Assembly (NCBI RefSeq): GCF_013283835.1
Contig: NZ_CP054052.1
Span: 1,488,001 to 1,552,000, forward strand
Origin: Poseidonibacter lekithochrous
Lineage (GTDB): Bacteria; Campylobacterota; Campylobacteria; Campylobacterales; Arcobacteraceae
DNA length: 64,000 nucleotides
Direction: 5' to 3'
The translations under genes were made by a program, and so were the position numbers. How positions within the stretch are numbered: the first letter of the stretch is position 1; every line of letters starts with the position of its first letter. Below the pieces are notes generated by a model. The model saw nothing but the letters and a program-made list of their open reading frames with translations. It did not search any database and had not been told where the DNA came from. Shown piece by piece: positions 17,917 through 27,631 of this stretch.

Positions 17917-18789
17917 ATGAAACTATTTAAATTTACTTTTCAAGCAATGACAACTCCTTGTGAGGTTCAGATTTATGATAATGATGAAATAAAAGCTGCA
18001 AATTGTTTTGAAGAAATTAAAAAACACACATATGAATTAGAGAAAAAATATAATTTCTTTGATTCAAAATCATATTTAAATAGAATAATAAATAATAGAA
18101 AGAGAAATAAAATATCAATTGATTCTCAAACATATGAGATATTATCTTTAGTAAAAGAAATATCTTTAAAAACAAGAGGTGTTTTTGATATTAGTGTAGG
18201 AACAATTAAACATTGTTATAATCAAAATAGTTTAAAAGATGTAAATAATTGTCTTTTTTCTTTGAAAGATAAAATGGGTATTGATTCATGGTATTTAAAA
18301 GATAACAAATTAAACTTTAGATTTAGAGAAACTAAACTAGATTTAGGTGGAGTTATTAAAGAATATTCTGTTGATAAAGCTGTAAGTATCACAAAAAGTT
18401 ATGGAATAAAATCTGCATTAATTAATTTTGGTGGGGATTTATTTGCGATTGGATGTAAACCTGATAATGAGCCTTTTTGTATAGGAATTAAAAATCCAGA
18501 AGATAAAGAAAATAATTTACTTTTTGTTAATATTTCTAATCAGGCTTTAACAACATCCGCAAATTATGAACGTAATAAAACTATAGAAAATGTTGAATTT
18601 TCTCATATAATATCAAAAGAAGAAAATAAAGATGAAATTATATCTTCTACAATAATTTCATCTTCAACTTTAGAAAGTGGCATTTTTTCAACTACTTTTA
18701 TGATTAATACTGAATGTGAAATTCTTGATAATATGAAAGTAGTTTTAATAGATAAAAAGCTAAATTTACATCAAAATTTAGTTGATTAA
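17917..18789 (+). CDS. apbE: ApbE-family FAD:protein FMN transferase
   Basis: 290 residues. It would transfer FMN from FAD onto Ser/Thr in D-x-x-S/T-G-A-S/T motifs. Family signatures in order: TRGVFDISVG, KLDLGGVIKEYSVDKA, SALINFGGDLFAIG, ALTTSANYER, FSHI and a C-terminal SGIFSTTFMI. Ribosome site AGGTGG precedes the ATG. The protein starts directly with the catalytic domain: no signal peptide or lipobox is present, and an in-frame stop 15 nt upstream rules out a hidden one. Most bacterial ApbE proteins are exported, so this one is either cytoplasmic or uses another route. Last gene of the operon; the likely substrate is the DUF3570 protein (inference). Confidence 0.9.
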   Translation: MKLFKFTFQAMTTPCEVQIYDNDEIKAANCFEEIKKHTYELEKKYNFFDSKSYLNRIINNRKRNKISIDSQTYEILSLVKEISLKTRGVFDISVGTIKHCYNQNSLKDVNNCLFSLKDKMGIDSWYLKDNKLNFRFRETKLDLGGVIKEYSVDKAVSITKSYGIKSALINFGGDLFAIGCKPDNEPFCIGIKNPEDKENNLLFVNISNQALTTSANYERNKTIENVEFSHIISKEENKDEIISSTIISSSTLESGIFSTTFMINTECEILDNMKVVLIDKKLNLHQNLVD

Positions 18790-18815
18790 ATAAAAAGCAT
18801 TTAAGCTTTTTATTT
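18788..18815. terminator. Bidirectional terminator between apbE and the M48 gene
   Basis: An 11-bp perfect stem AAATAAAAAGC / GCTTTTTATTT encloses the 6-nt loop ATTTAA, with T-rich arms on both strands, placed between convergent genes. Confidence 0.8.
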
Positions 18816-18822
18816 AAATTAA

Positions 18823-19647
18823 TTAGTATATTTTATTACCTAGAATTCTTTTATTTGCAGGTTTACTATTTGTTCTAATAGTTTTACCTTGGCTTTTTTC
18901 AATTTTATTTATTACTTCTGTAATTTTTCTAATTCTTGTAGTTGAACTAGGGTGAGTTGAGAAGAACTCATTTGTTTTTTTAGCACCAGCACTCATATTT
19001 TTCCAAAAGTTTAATGCTTCATGTATATTGTAACCGGCTTTTGCCATTAAATATATACCAATTTCGTCTGCTTCATTTTCTTGTAATCTTCCATAAGGTA
19101 ACATAACTCCAACTTGTGAACCAATTCCATAAGCTTGATTAAATACTCCTGCATATTCAGGTGCTGTTGAACTTAAAACTACATTCCCTAATACTTGAAT
19201 ACCTTGTTGTACCATTGAAGAACTCATTCTCTCTGCACCATGACGAGCAAGTGCATGTGCAACTTCATGAGCCATTACAGTTGCAAGTTGATCATCATTT
19301 TTTGAAACATCCAAAATACCTGTATACACTACAACTTTACCACCAGGTAAACAAAAAGCATTTTTTGCTTTATTATCAACTAGATTGAATTCCCATTTGA
19401 AATCTGGTCTATTTGCTACTTTAGCAATTCTTTGACCAATTTCTTTTACTTTTCTTGATTGTCTAGTTCCTGTAATAACTTTTGATTTTGAAAGTGCTTC
19501 TTTATAAGATTGTGCACCTAATGCTAACTCTTGTTTAGGTGACATAAAAATCATTTGAGATCTATTTGTATAGGGAGTTTTTTGTGTACAACCTACAATA
19601 ACTAATGAAATAATAGTTAATATAAATAAATTTCTTAATAACTTCAT
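18823..19647 (-). CDS. M48-family metalloprotease lipoprotein
   Basis: 274 residues. The lipoprotein signal peptide ends VGC (Cys20), placing the protein in the periplasm or at the outer membrane. The zinc motif HEVAHALARH (His127, Glu128, His131) and the third-ligand segment NEADEIG (~191-197) are both intact, as is the STHPSSTTRI segment usual in M48 peptidases. It resembles E. coli LoiP/YcaL-type envelope quality-control proteases. Monocistronic with AAGGA upstream, and convergent with apbE. Confidence 0.9.
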   Translation of the reverse strand: MKLLRNLFILTIISLVIVGCTQKTPYTNRSQMIFMSPKQELALGAQSYKEALSKSKVITGTRQSRKVKEIGQRIAKVANRPDFKWEFNLVDNKAKNAFCLPGGKVVVYTGILDVSKNDDQLATVMAHEVAHALARHGAERMSSSMVQQGIQVLGNVVLSSTAPEYAGVFNQAYGIGSQVGVMLPYGRLQENEADEIGIYLMAKAGYNIHEALNFWKNMSAGAKKTNEFFSTHPSSTTRIRKITEVINKIEKSQGKTIRTNSKPANKRILGNKIY

Positions 19648-19764
19648 ACTTTTTCCTTTGATGTATATATTTCTAATTATATCTAAAGTAAATTAGTCTT
19701 AACAAAGTTTTATAATCTAATAAATTATGATAATGCTTTTTAGTGAAAGAATCGTGTTTATGGT

Positions 19765-21873
19765 TTATTTTTTTAAGAAATCTAATATTGAATCAAATAA
19801 CTCTTCTGTATTATTGCCTTTAATTATTACATGATTAGAGGCTTCAATAATCTTAATCTCTTTTTTTTCTGATTTAATTTTGTCATATATTTCATAAGCT
19901 GAACTTGGATTTACAACTGGGTCATCTTTAGCTTGTAATATTAAAATTGGACTTGTAATATTAGGTAACTCTTTTTTTGTATTTTCCATTAATAGGTTTA
20001 ATTCTTTTATTGATTCAACATAATATTTATCATAGTTAATATCAGGGTTTTCAGCATTGTTTTCTATATAATCTTTTGCTAGTTCATCTTCATTAAAAAC
20101 TCTTACTAAATCATTCCAAAATGATACCGCAGGAAGTAGGGCTTTTACTCTAATATCATTTAGATTTAAAGCAGCATTTATACAAACAACTCCTGAGAAT
20201 TCCCTATAGCTTTTATTTGATGCAAGTAAGGCTAATAATCCACCTGTTGAGAAACCTATAATAAAAACCTTCTTATATTTTAATGTTGCTATTGTAATTG
20301 CTCTACTTACAGATTTATACCAATCAATCCAAGTTTTTGTTTTTAAATCCTCAGGACTAGTTCCATGTCCTTCTAACCTAGGTGAGTAAACAGCTAAAGT
20401 GTTTTCATGTAAAAATTGTGATAGTTGCTCAACTTCTTTTGGAGCCGAAGAAAACCCATGTAAGGTAATAATACAAGTATCAGAATCTTTATTGTCGTAA
20501 TACTTAGCTTTTCCAATATCTTCTGGTTTTGTATCTGCGTACTCAATGTATTTGTTATATGATTTATAAAAACTATCATTTTCTTCTTTTTCTAGTACTT
20601 TTAAAAGTTTTGCGTTAATTACTTTTTCTTCAACTTGTACTAGTTTTCTCACAATATCTAATACTTTTTCATTAATTAATATTTCGTTTAGTATTACTTT
20701 TAATATATTTTTTAATCGAATTGTATGGTGAGTATGATTATTTAAAAGTATTTTTTTATCTATGAAATATTCATCATTTTCAATACTTAATATTTTATCT
20801 TTGATTGCAATTTCTAAGACTTCATCAAATTGCTCGTGTGCTTCATAAGAAATAAGATAAATTAAATCTTTATCAATATCATCATCAATATAAAATTCTC
20901 TTTTTTTAATTTTATTGATTACTAAATAAATCAATCTTTTAAAGTGTTTTATATTAATGACTTTTTTTGGATATAAAAACAAAATTAATGCAAATACATG
21001 ATCAAAATTTATTGTAAGTGATTCATATATCTTATTCATAAAATTATGAGTAGCTTCATATCTGATTTTACTAATTGTTTTATTATGATTTAACTCTTTT
21101 TCATACTCTTGAATTAAAGTTTTTGTACTTATAGGTTCAAGTATTTGGATTATGATTTTTGAGTTTAGAATAATATTACTTTCAATTTCAAGCTCTTCTT
21201 TAAAGTTTTTACCCATATCTCCAAGAAATCTCTCTGCCATATCTAATAAAAAGTTCTGACCTGTTCTAATTTTAGAATATGAAATATTAATAGGAACAAT
21301 CATTGTTTCTTCTTCACTAATATCTTTACAGTCATTTACAAAATATCTTCTTTGGAATTTTTTGAAATTTTTTACTTTATTGTCTAAATAACTTTGTCTA
21401 AGCAATTGTGAATATAGAGCAAAATATGTTGCACCTGTAAAAACCCTTTGACATGTTCCATCAATTTTTACACAAAAGTGTTGATCGAATTTTTCTATAT
21501 CTTTTGCTTTTACCATACTTCCTTCTGGAAATATCATCCAATCTTTACATGAAGTAATTAAATCTCCTAGGATATGATTATCTCTTAAAGGATGAGATTT
21601 TCTCATAGCGCCTAGGTTACTTAAAAAGTTTCCAAAATAAGTTTTGAATAGTGAATCATCAGCAATTACTCCTACTTTTTTACCAGTAAGATTATACATA
21701 GTATAAGGTACAAGCATTGCTTCTGTTCTAGTAAAGTGATTAGCTACAAAAATTCTAGGATTGTTTTTAGGTATATTTTCAACACCCTTGATTTGTACAT
21801 TTGCATCAAGGATCTTTTCTATTAAACTTAAAACATAACCATTTGTATCTATTAATAAATCACTTTTTTTCAT
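19765..21873 (-). CDS. PlsC-type acyltransferase fused to alpha/beta hydrolase
   Basis: 702 residues, two enzyme domains. The N-terminal acyltransferase has VANHFTRTEA (Asn45-His46, with Glu where the usual NHx4D has Asp) and the motif FPEGSM near residue 115. A ~200-residue charged helical linker follows. The C-terminal hydrolase (~465-702) has the oxyanion segment TLHGFSSAP, nucleophile GFSTGG near 537, and the acid/His segments DDPVVNPSS and SNHVI. It is the last gene of the beta-oxidation operon, 12 nt after the FadE-like gene. The context suggests moving acyl groups between lipid esters and CoA, for example lipase-like release or remodelling; the substrate is unknown. Confidence 0.85.
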   Translation of the reverse strand: MKKSDLLIDTNGYVLSLIEKILDANVQIKGVENIPKNNPRIFVANHFTRTEAMLVPYTMYNLTGKKVGVIADDSLFKTYFGNFLSNLGAMRKSHPLRDNHILGDLITSCKDWMIFPEGSMVKAKDIEKFDQHFCVKIDGTCQRVFTGATYFALYSQLLRQSYLDNKVKNFKKFQRRYFVNDCKDISEEETMIVPINISYSKIRTGQNFLLDMAERFLGDMGKNFKEELEIESNIILNSKIIIQILEPISTKTLIQEYEKELNHNKTISKIRYEATHNFMNKIYESLTINFDHVFALILFLYPKKVINIKHFKRLIYLVINKIKKREFYIDDDIDKDLIYLISYEAHEQFDEVLEIAIKDKILSIENDEYFIDKKILLNNHTHHTIRLKNILKVILNEILINEKVLDIVRKLVQVEEKVINAKLLKVLEKEENDSFYKSYNKYIEYADTKPEDIGKAKYYDNKDSDTCIITLHGFSSAPKEVEQLSQFLHENTLAVYSPRLEGHGTSPEDLKTKTWIDWYKSVSRAITIATLKYKKVFIIGFSTGGLLALLASNKSYREFSGVVCINAALNLNDIRVKALLPAVSFWNDLVRVFNEDELAKDYIENNAENPDINYDKYYVESIKELNLLMENTKKELPNITSPILILQAKDDPVVNPSSAYEIYDKIKSEKKEIKIIEASNHVIIKGNNTEELFDSILDFLKK

Positions 21874-21885
21874 AATAAAGCCTTT

Positions 21886-24252
21886 TTATCTAGCAGCTCT
21901 GTATTGTTTGATTTTAAAAGCATCTACTGAAATAACTTCTTGTTTTAGCTCATGGGCTTCTTTCATAGAAATTGCTTCATCTTCTTTAATTAAATCTTTT
22001 GATACAAGTTGCTCTAACATAACATCAATTGAATCAAATTCAATTGTGCCATTTTTTAATGCCTCTTTTAAAGTTTTGAAACCTTTGGCATTTTGTTTAT
22101 TTAATTTAACAGCTTTTTGTAATTTAGAGAATCTATCATTTTCTCTTGAATCAACAAATACATTTTTTGTTAACTCTTCTAGTCTTTCTTCATTACTTAA
22201 ACTATTTACAATTCTTGCATTTAATTTATCTTCTGCTTTTGTTCCAAATGGATTGATTTTTGCAAGTGGTAATAAAGCAGAAATACCACCAAGATTAGAG
22301 ATTATCTCTTCTCTTGCAATTTGAATATCATTAAAACAATATTGACATACGTAATCAACTAAATCTCTGTTTTCATCTTTTGGGTTATTTTCAAACTCTC
22401 TTAATGTTGCAGTGATTAGATATAAGTTTGATAAAATATCACCAAATCTAGCACTAATATTTTCTCTTTTTTTAAGTGCAGGTCCAACAACAGCTAAAGC
22501 TACATTTGTAAGTAGAGTAAACTCAGAACTAACCCAAGTAACTTTTTGTTTGTATCTTGTAAATTCACCTTTTTGGCAAATTGTACTACCTCTTGTGATG
22601 TAATAGAATAGTGATTTACATAATGATGTATATCCTAAGTTTACATGGGCAAAAAATGCTTTATCAAAACTCTCCACATTGTTATAACGTAATGCATTTA
22701 TTTCTTTATAAATATATGGATGAGATTTAATTAAACCTTGTCCAAATTGCATTAAATTTCTTGTAAGAATATTAGCACCTTCTACTGTAATAGAGATTGG
22801 TAATGCAAAATATGCATGAGCTAATAGATTGTTTTCACCTCTAATAATTGCACTTCCACCTAAAACATCCATAGAGTCATTTATTACTTCTCTAAACTTC
22901 TCAGTTGCATGATATTTCATAACTGAGTTAACAACTCCTGGTTTTTGTCCATTATCAATTGCATCTAAAGTATAATTTCTAGCTGCATTTAACATATACG
23001 TAAAGGCTGCAATTTTTGCAATTTTTTCTTCCACACCTTCAAAGTGATTGATACTAAGACCAAACTGTTCTCTTAGTTGTGAGTAAGAACTTACTACATT
23101 TAAAGCAAATTTACTTCCACCTAATGAAACACTTGGAAGTGAAATTCCTCGTCCAATTGATAAAGATTCAACAAGCATTTGCCACCCTTTACCAATTCCA
23201 TTAAGTCCACCAATAATATCTTCTATATCAATAATTACATCTTTCCCATATAAAGGTGAGTTCACAAAAGGAATACCTAATGGGTCATGTCTATATGATG
23301 TATCAACACCTTTTTTCTTATGATTTACTAGACCAAATGTAATACCTAAGTCTTTTTGATCTCCTAATAGATTATCAGGATCTTTTAAAACAAAAGCAAG
23401 ACCAATTAGTGTTGCTATGTTTCCTAATGTAATATATCTTTTTTCAAAATTTAATCTAATTCTAGTTTTACCAGTTTTTTCATCTTTGAATAAAACACCA
23501 TTTGATTTAATAGAAGTAGCATCACTACCTGCATTTGGTTCTGTTAAACCAAAACAAGGAACTTCTCTTCCTATTGCTAAATCACTTAAGTATTTCTCTT
23601 TTTGTTCATTTGTTCCGTGTTTTTCAATTAACTCAGCAGGGCCAAGTGAATTTGGAACCATAATAGTAATTGCTAATACTTGAGATCTTGATACAAGCTT
23701 TTCAATTACTTTTGAGTGTGCAGTGGCTGAAAACCCAAGCCCTCCATACTCTTTTGGAATAATCATTCCAAAGAACTTTTTATCTTTTATGAATTGCCAA
23801 ACCTCAGGTGTAAAATCTCTTTTTTGGAAGATTTCCCAATCTGTTGTCATTTCACAAAGTTCATTTACTTCATTATCTAAAAAGGCTTGTTCCTCATCTG
23901 TTAGCTCTGTAATCTTTTCTTCATGTACATCAGTAGAGAAGTTAACTTCACCTTTAAAGTAAGAAGACTCAATCCAGTTTGTACCTGCTTGTAATGCAGC
24001 TTCTTCTGTTGCTGAAATTTTTGGCATTAAACCTTTTTTATTAATGAAATCCACAAGTTTTTGTGTAACAAATTTTATTCTTAATGGTTGAATTAAGAAA
24101 ATTGCACCTATTACTAGGTAAATAGTCCATGCTAATGCACCAAAATCAAAAAATACTAATGAATATACCCCTACGATTGCAAAATATGCATAGATAGGGA
24201 AGGCGTTAAATCCTAGGACTAAAAGTATAAGTATTAAAATTAAAGTTTCCAT
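21886..24252 (-). CDS. fadE: FadE-type acyl-CoA dehydrogenase
   Basis: 788 residues, close to the long FadE type (E. coli about 814). It performs the first oxidation of fatty acyl-CoA using FAD. Two hydrophobic N-terminal segments (about 1-60) suggest membrane attachment. The dehydrogenase core shows PKEYGGLGFSATAHS, CFGLTEPNAGSDATSI, GIGKGWQMLVESLSIGRGISLP and GGSAIIRGENN. Its start overlaps the end of the upstream hydratase/dehydrogenase gene by 13 bp. A basic C-terminus (KQYRAAR) closes the protein. Confidence 0.9.
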   Translation of the reverse strand: METLILILILLVLGFNAFPIYAYFAIVGVYSLVFFDFGALAWTIYLVIGAIFLIQPLRIKFVTQKLVDFINKKGLMPKISATEEAALQAGTNWIESSYFKGEVNFSTDVHEEKITELTDEEQAFLDNEVNELCEMTTDWEIFQKRDFTPEVWQFIKDKKFFGMIIPKEYGGLGFSATAHSKVIEKLVSRSQVLAITIMVPNSLGPAELIEKHGTNEQKEKYLSDLAIGREVPCFGLTEPNAGSDATSIKSNGVLFKDEKTGKTRIRLNFEKRYITLGNIATLIGLAFVLKDPDNLLGDQKDLGITFGLVNHKKKGVDTSYRHDPLGIPFVNSPLYGKDVIIDIEDIIGGLNGIGKGWQMLVESLSIGRGISLPSVSLGGSKFALNVVSSYSQLREQFGLSINHFEGVEEKIAKIAAFTYMLNAARNYTLDAIDNGQKPGVVNSVMKYHATEKFREVINDSMDVLGGSAIIRGENNLLAHAYFALPISITVEGANILTRNLMQFGQGLIKSHPYIYKEINALRYNNVESFDKAFFAHVNLGYTSLCKSLFYYITRGSTICQKGEFTRYKQKVTWVSSEFTLLTNVALAVVGPALKKRENISARFGDILSNLYLITATLREFENNPKDENRDLVDYVCQYCFNDIQIAREEIISNLGGISALLPLAKINPFGTKAEDKLNARIVNSLSNEERLEELTKNVFVDSRENDRFSKLQKAVKLNKQNAKGFKTLKEALKNGTIEFDSIDVMLEQLVSKDLIKEDEAISMKEAHELKQEVISVDAFKIKQYRAAR

Positions 24253-26345
24253 AATGTTTCTCCTGTGTTGAAGTCTTTGTCGTCTTCAAGTAGTTTAATC
24301 AGAAGGTTACTTGGTGTAAATCTGCTTCCATAATCTTTTTCTAATTCTTGTAGAGTTTTAACGATATTTTTTATTCCAATTTCATTAGCTAAATTACAAA
24401 GTCCACCTTTGTATGGAGGGAATCCAGTTCCTGTTACCATTGCAAAATCTATGATTGTTGGATCATCTACAATACCTTCCTCTAAACATCTTGATGCTTC
24501 ATTTATCATAATATAAATACATCTATTGATGATTTGCTCATCTGTAATTAGTTTACTACTCTTCTCTAGCATAGACGTAACATTGTTATTTACTATCTTT
24601 TCTTTTTTATTGTAAGTATAGAAGCCAGAACCAGTTTTTATACCTAGCTCTTTTTTGTTATAAATCTTTTCAATAATTGGAGAAATTGGCATTCTCTCCC
24701 CATAAGCTTCTTTTAGAATTGAAGCTACTTTATAACCAATATCAATACCAACTGTATCAGCTAGAGTAAAAGGTCCCATTGGCATACCAAAGTTTTTTAC
24801 AACTTTATCAATTCTTTTAATATCTGGAACTTCTTCTAAAATAAATGCTGCTTCATTTAAATATGGTAATAAAATTCTATTTACAATAAATCCGGCACAA
24901 TCTCCAACTAAAATAGGTGTTTTTCCACAAGATGTAAGAAGTTCAAACACTTTATTTATAGTCTCTTTAGATGTATGAGAAGAAGGAATAACTTCAACTA
25001 ATGGCATCATGTTTACTGGATTAAAGAAATGTACTCCTAAGAAGTTTTCTTTATTTTTAAGTTCACTTCCTAATTTTTCAATAGAAATAGATGAAGTATT
25101 TGTTGCAATAATTGCATCAGGTTTTAATACTTTCTCTAACTCTTTATATGCCTCTTTTTTTGCCTTTTCATCTTCAATAATAGCTTCTATTGCAAAATCA
25201 GTATTGCTTAAACCATCGAACTTTTCAGTATATGAAATATCATTTAATTTAAAACCAACTTGATTTGCTGTCATTCTTCTTGTTTTAATTAAGAAGTCAT
25301 AGATTTTAGCTACATCTTTTAGTATTCCTTGAACTTGTTCAATTTTTCTAACTTTGATTCTTACTTCTTTTAAGTATTTTGAAAATAACCAAATTATTCC
25401 TTTTCCCATAACACCATTACCTAAAATAGCACTTGAAGAGATAGGATTATCTGTTTTGTCAAAATTCTTATTTAGTTTTTGAAAAGTAAAAAATAGTTTG
25501 ATCATATTTTTTGACTCTTTAGTAACAGCTAGCCTTGAGAACTCTCTAGCTTCTACTTTAATTCCTTGCTTAAAAGATCTTGCATAAGTATCTTTGATTA
25601 CTTCAAGGGCTTTATATGGAGCTTCAAAATCTTTATTTACTTTCTTCTCTAATGTTTTAAGAGTTTTTGAAAATACTATTTCTCTTAAAGGCCAAGTTTC
25701 AAATAAATTAAATTTTCTTCTACTTTTAACTTTGTTGTAAATAACTCTTTGAATAAATGATTCTAATTTTGATTCTTTTTGTCCATCATGGAAAACTTCA
25801 TCTACTAATCTTATTCTATATGCTTTTTTAGCATCAATAGTTTTCCCTGATAAAATTAAATCAAGAGAGTTAATAAGCCCAACAACTTTAGGAGCTCGTA
25901 AACATCCTGCAAAACCTGGGAATATTCCTAATTTTACTTCTGGAAATGCTAATTTAGTTTTATCAGATGTTGTTGCAACCCTATGTGTACAAGCAAGAGC
26001 AAGCTCTAAACCTCCACCCATACAAGCGCCATTTATATATGCAATTGATGGAAACTCTAAATTCTCTAATTTATTAAAAATAGTATGTACTCTCATTAAT
26101 AAATCGTAAACTTCTTTTTCATCCTCTAATTGCTCAATCTCTTCAATATCAGCACCTGCAATGAATACATTTTTTTTAGCACTTGTAATAACTAAGGCTT
26201 TAATAGATGAATTATCTTTTATACTGTCTAATACTTCATCGAATTCTTCAAGTACTGCAATTGATAATTTATTTACTTTTTCATTTTCTAAATCTATAGT
26301 TAATCGTGCAATACCTGCTTTGATTTCTAAAAATAAATTTTTCAT
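24240..26345 (-). CDS. fadJ: Enoyl-CoA hydratase / 3-hydroxyacyl-CoA dehydrogenase
   Basis: 701 residues from ATG 26345, chosen for its GGAGGTG ribosome site; a longer in-frame start 45 nt upstream lies inside the thiolase gene. The N-terminal crotonase domain has FIAGADIEEI and NGACMGGGLELALAC with FPGFAG. The C-terminal NAD domain has AILGNGVMGKGI, ATNTSSISIEKL, GVHFFNPVNMMPLVEVI and the SGFYTYNK segment. It does steps two and three of beta-oxidation. FadJ rather than FadB is suggested by pairing with a FadI-length thiolase, but the symbol is not certain. Confidence 0.9.
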   Translation of the reverse strand: MKNLFLEIKAGIARLTIDLENEKVNKLSIAVLEEFDEVLDSIKDNSSIKALVITSAKKNVFIAGADIEEIEQLEDEKEVYDLLMRVHTIFNKLENLEFPSIAYINGACMGGGLELALACTHRVATTSDKTKLAFPEVKLGIFPGFAGCLRAPKVVGLINSLDLILSGKTIDAKKAYRIRLVDEVFHDGQKESKLESFIQRVIYNKVKSRRKFNLFETWPLREIVFSKTLKTLEKKVNKDFEAPYKALEVIKDTYARSFKQGIKVEAREFSRLAVTKESKNMIKLFFTFQKLNKNFDKTDNPISSSAILGNGVMGKGIIWLFSKYLKEVRIKVRKIEQVQGILKDVAKIYDFLIKTRRMTANQVGFKLNDISYTEKFDGLSNTDFAIEAIIEDEKAKKEAYKELEKVLKPDAIIATNTSSISIEKLGSELKNKENFLGVHFFNPVNMMPLVEVIPSSHTSKETINKVFELLTSCGKTPILVGDCAGFIVNRILLPYLNEAAFILEEVPDIKRIDKVVKNFGMPMGPFTLADTVGIDIGYKVASILKEAYGERMPISPIIEKIYNKKELGIKTGSGFYTYNKKEKIVNNNVTSMLEKSSKLITDEQIINRCIYIMINEASRCLEEGIVDDPTIIDFAMVTGTGFPPYKGGLCNLANEIGIKNIVKTLQELEKDYGSRFTPSNLLIKLLEDDKDFNTGETLWKL

Positions 26346-26346
26346 C

Positions 26347-27621
26347 TTACACCTCCAATAAGAAAGCTGCACCTTGACCACCACCAACACATAATGTTGC
26401 TAGGGCTTTTTTAGCGCCTCTTCTTCTAAGTTCTTTTAGTGCTGTTAAAACTATTCTAGAACCACTCATTCCAACTGGGTGTCCTAGGGCAATAGCTCCC
26501 CCATTAACATTTAATATTGATTTATCGATTTCCCCAATAGCATTAGAACCAAATGTTTTTTGACAAAATTCATTTGATTTAAAAGCTTCTAGATTTGCAA
26601 TTACTTGTGCTGCAAAAGCTTCATTTAATTCAATAATATCAATATCTTCTAATTTAGTATTTGTTTTATCAAAAAGTTTTTTAGTTGCATAAATAGGTCC
26701 TAGACCCATTCTATGTGCATCTAAACCAGAATAAGAGTAATCACTTATAAATCCTAAAGGTTCTAGATTTAACTCTTTTGCTTTTTGTTCAGTTGTAACT
26801 ATTAATGAACAAGCTCCATCAGAAACCTGTGATGAGTTTCCAGCTGTTACTGTTCCGCTTAATCTATCAAAAATTGGTCTTAACTTTTTTAGACTTTCCA
26901 TATTTTGTCCAAATCTAACTCCATCATCATCAATAATAGATGAATCTCTTGTCATAATTGGGTGAATTTCTTGAGCTAATACTTTTGATTGAATAGCTTT
27001 TTGAGCTTTTATGTGTGATTCAACCGCATATTTATCTTGATCTTCTCTACTAATTTTAAATTCATTAGCTAAGTTTTCTGCTGTAATTCCCATGATTCTT
27101 CCAGATATTGGATCTGTAAGTCCTGATATTAAACCAATAACAGGTTTTAGGAAACTAGGTTTAAAAGTAGATAATAGATGTAGTTTATCTCCTACATTTC
27201 TAGCATAAGTTAGTTTTGTCATAAAGTTTCTAAACTTATCACTATGAAGTAGGGGAATATTACTCATAGATTCAACTCCACCTACTAAGTATAAATCCCC
27301 TTGGTCTGAATTGATTTTTTCAATTGCAGAAGATATTGATTGCATACCTGAAGCACAATTTCTATGTACAGTATATGCAGGAGTAGTTTGAGGAAAACCC
27401 GCACGTATTGCCATAACTCTGGCAATATTGGCAGCATTTGCAGGTTGTGCTACATTTCCTATAATTACTTCATCAAATTGTTCATACTCTAGGCCATTTC
27501 TTAATATTAATTCTTTTGTAATTATTGCGCCTAAAGTATCAGCTGATACATTGTTTAATTTACCATTTGCTTTTGCTACGGGACTTCTTAGTCCATCGAT
27601 TATTGCAATTCTATTTTTCAT
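26347..27621 (-). CDS. fadI: Acetyl-CoA acyltransferase (thiolase)
   Basis: 424 residues, nearer FadI than FadA in length. It cleaves 3-ketoacyl-CoA to acetyl-CoA. Active-site signatures: HRNCASGMQS (acylated Cys), AGNSSQVSDGA, ELNEAFAAQ, NVNGGAIALGHPVGMSGSR and the C-terminal CVGGGQGAA. Only one base separates its stop from the start of the hydratase/dehydrogenase gene, so the two subunits are almost certainly made together. Confidence 0.92.
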   Translation of the reverse strand: MKNRIAIIDGLRSPVAKANGKLNNVSADTLGAIITKELILRNGLEYEQFDEVIIGNVAQPANAANIARVMAIRAGFPQTTPAYTVHRNCASGMQSISSAIEKINSDQGDLYLVGGVESMSNIPLLHSDKFRNFMTKLTYARNVGDKLHLLSTFKPSFLKPVIGLISGLTDPISGRIMGITAENLANEFKISREDQDKYAVESHIKAQKAIQSKVLAQEIHPIMTRDSSIIDDDGVRFGQNMESLKKLRPIFDRLSGTVTAGNSSQVSDGACSLIVTTEQKAKELNLEPLGFISDYSYSGLDAHRMGLGPIYATKKLFDKTNTKLEDIDIIELNEAFAAQVIANLEAFKSNEFCQKTFGSNAIGEIDKSILNVNGGAIALGHPVGMSGSRIVLTALKELRRRGAKKALATLCVGGGQGAAFLLEV

Positions 27622-27631
27622 GATGGCTCTC

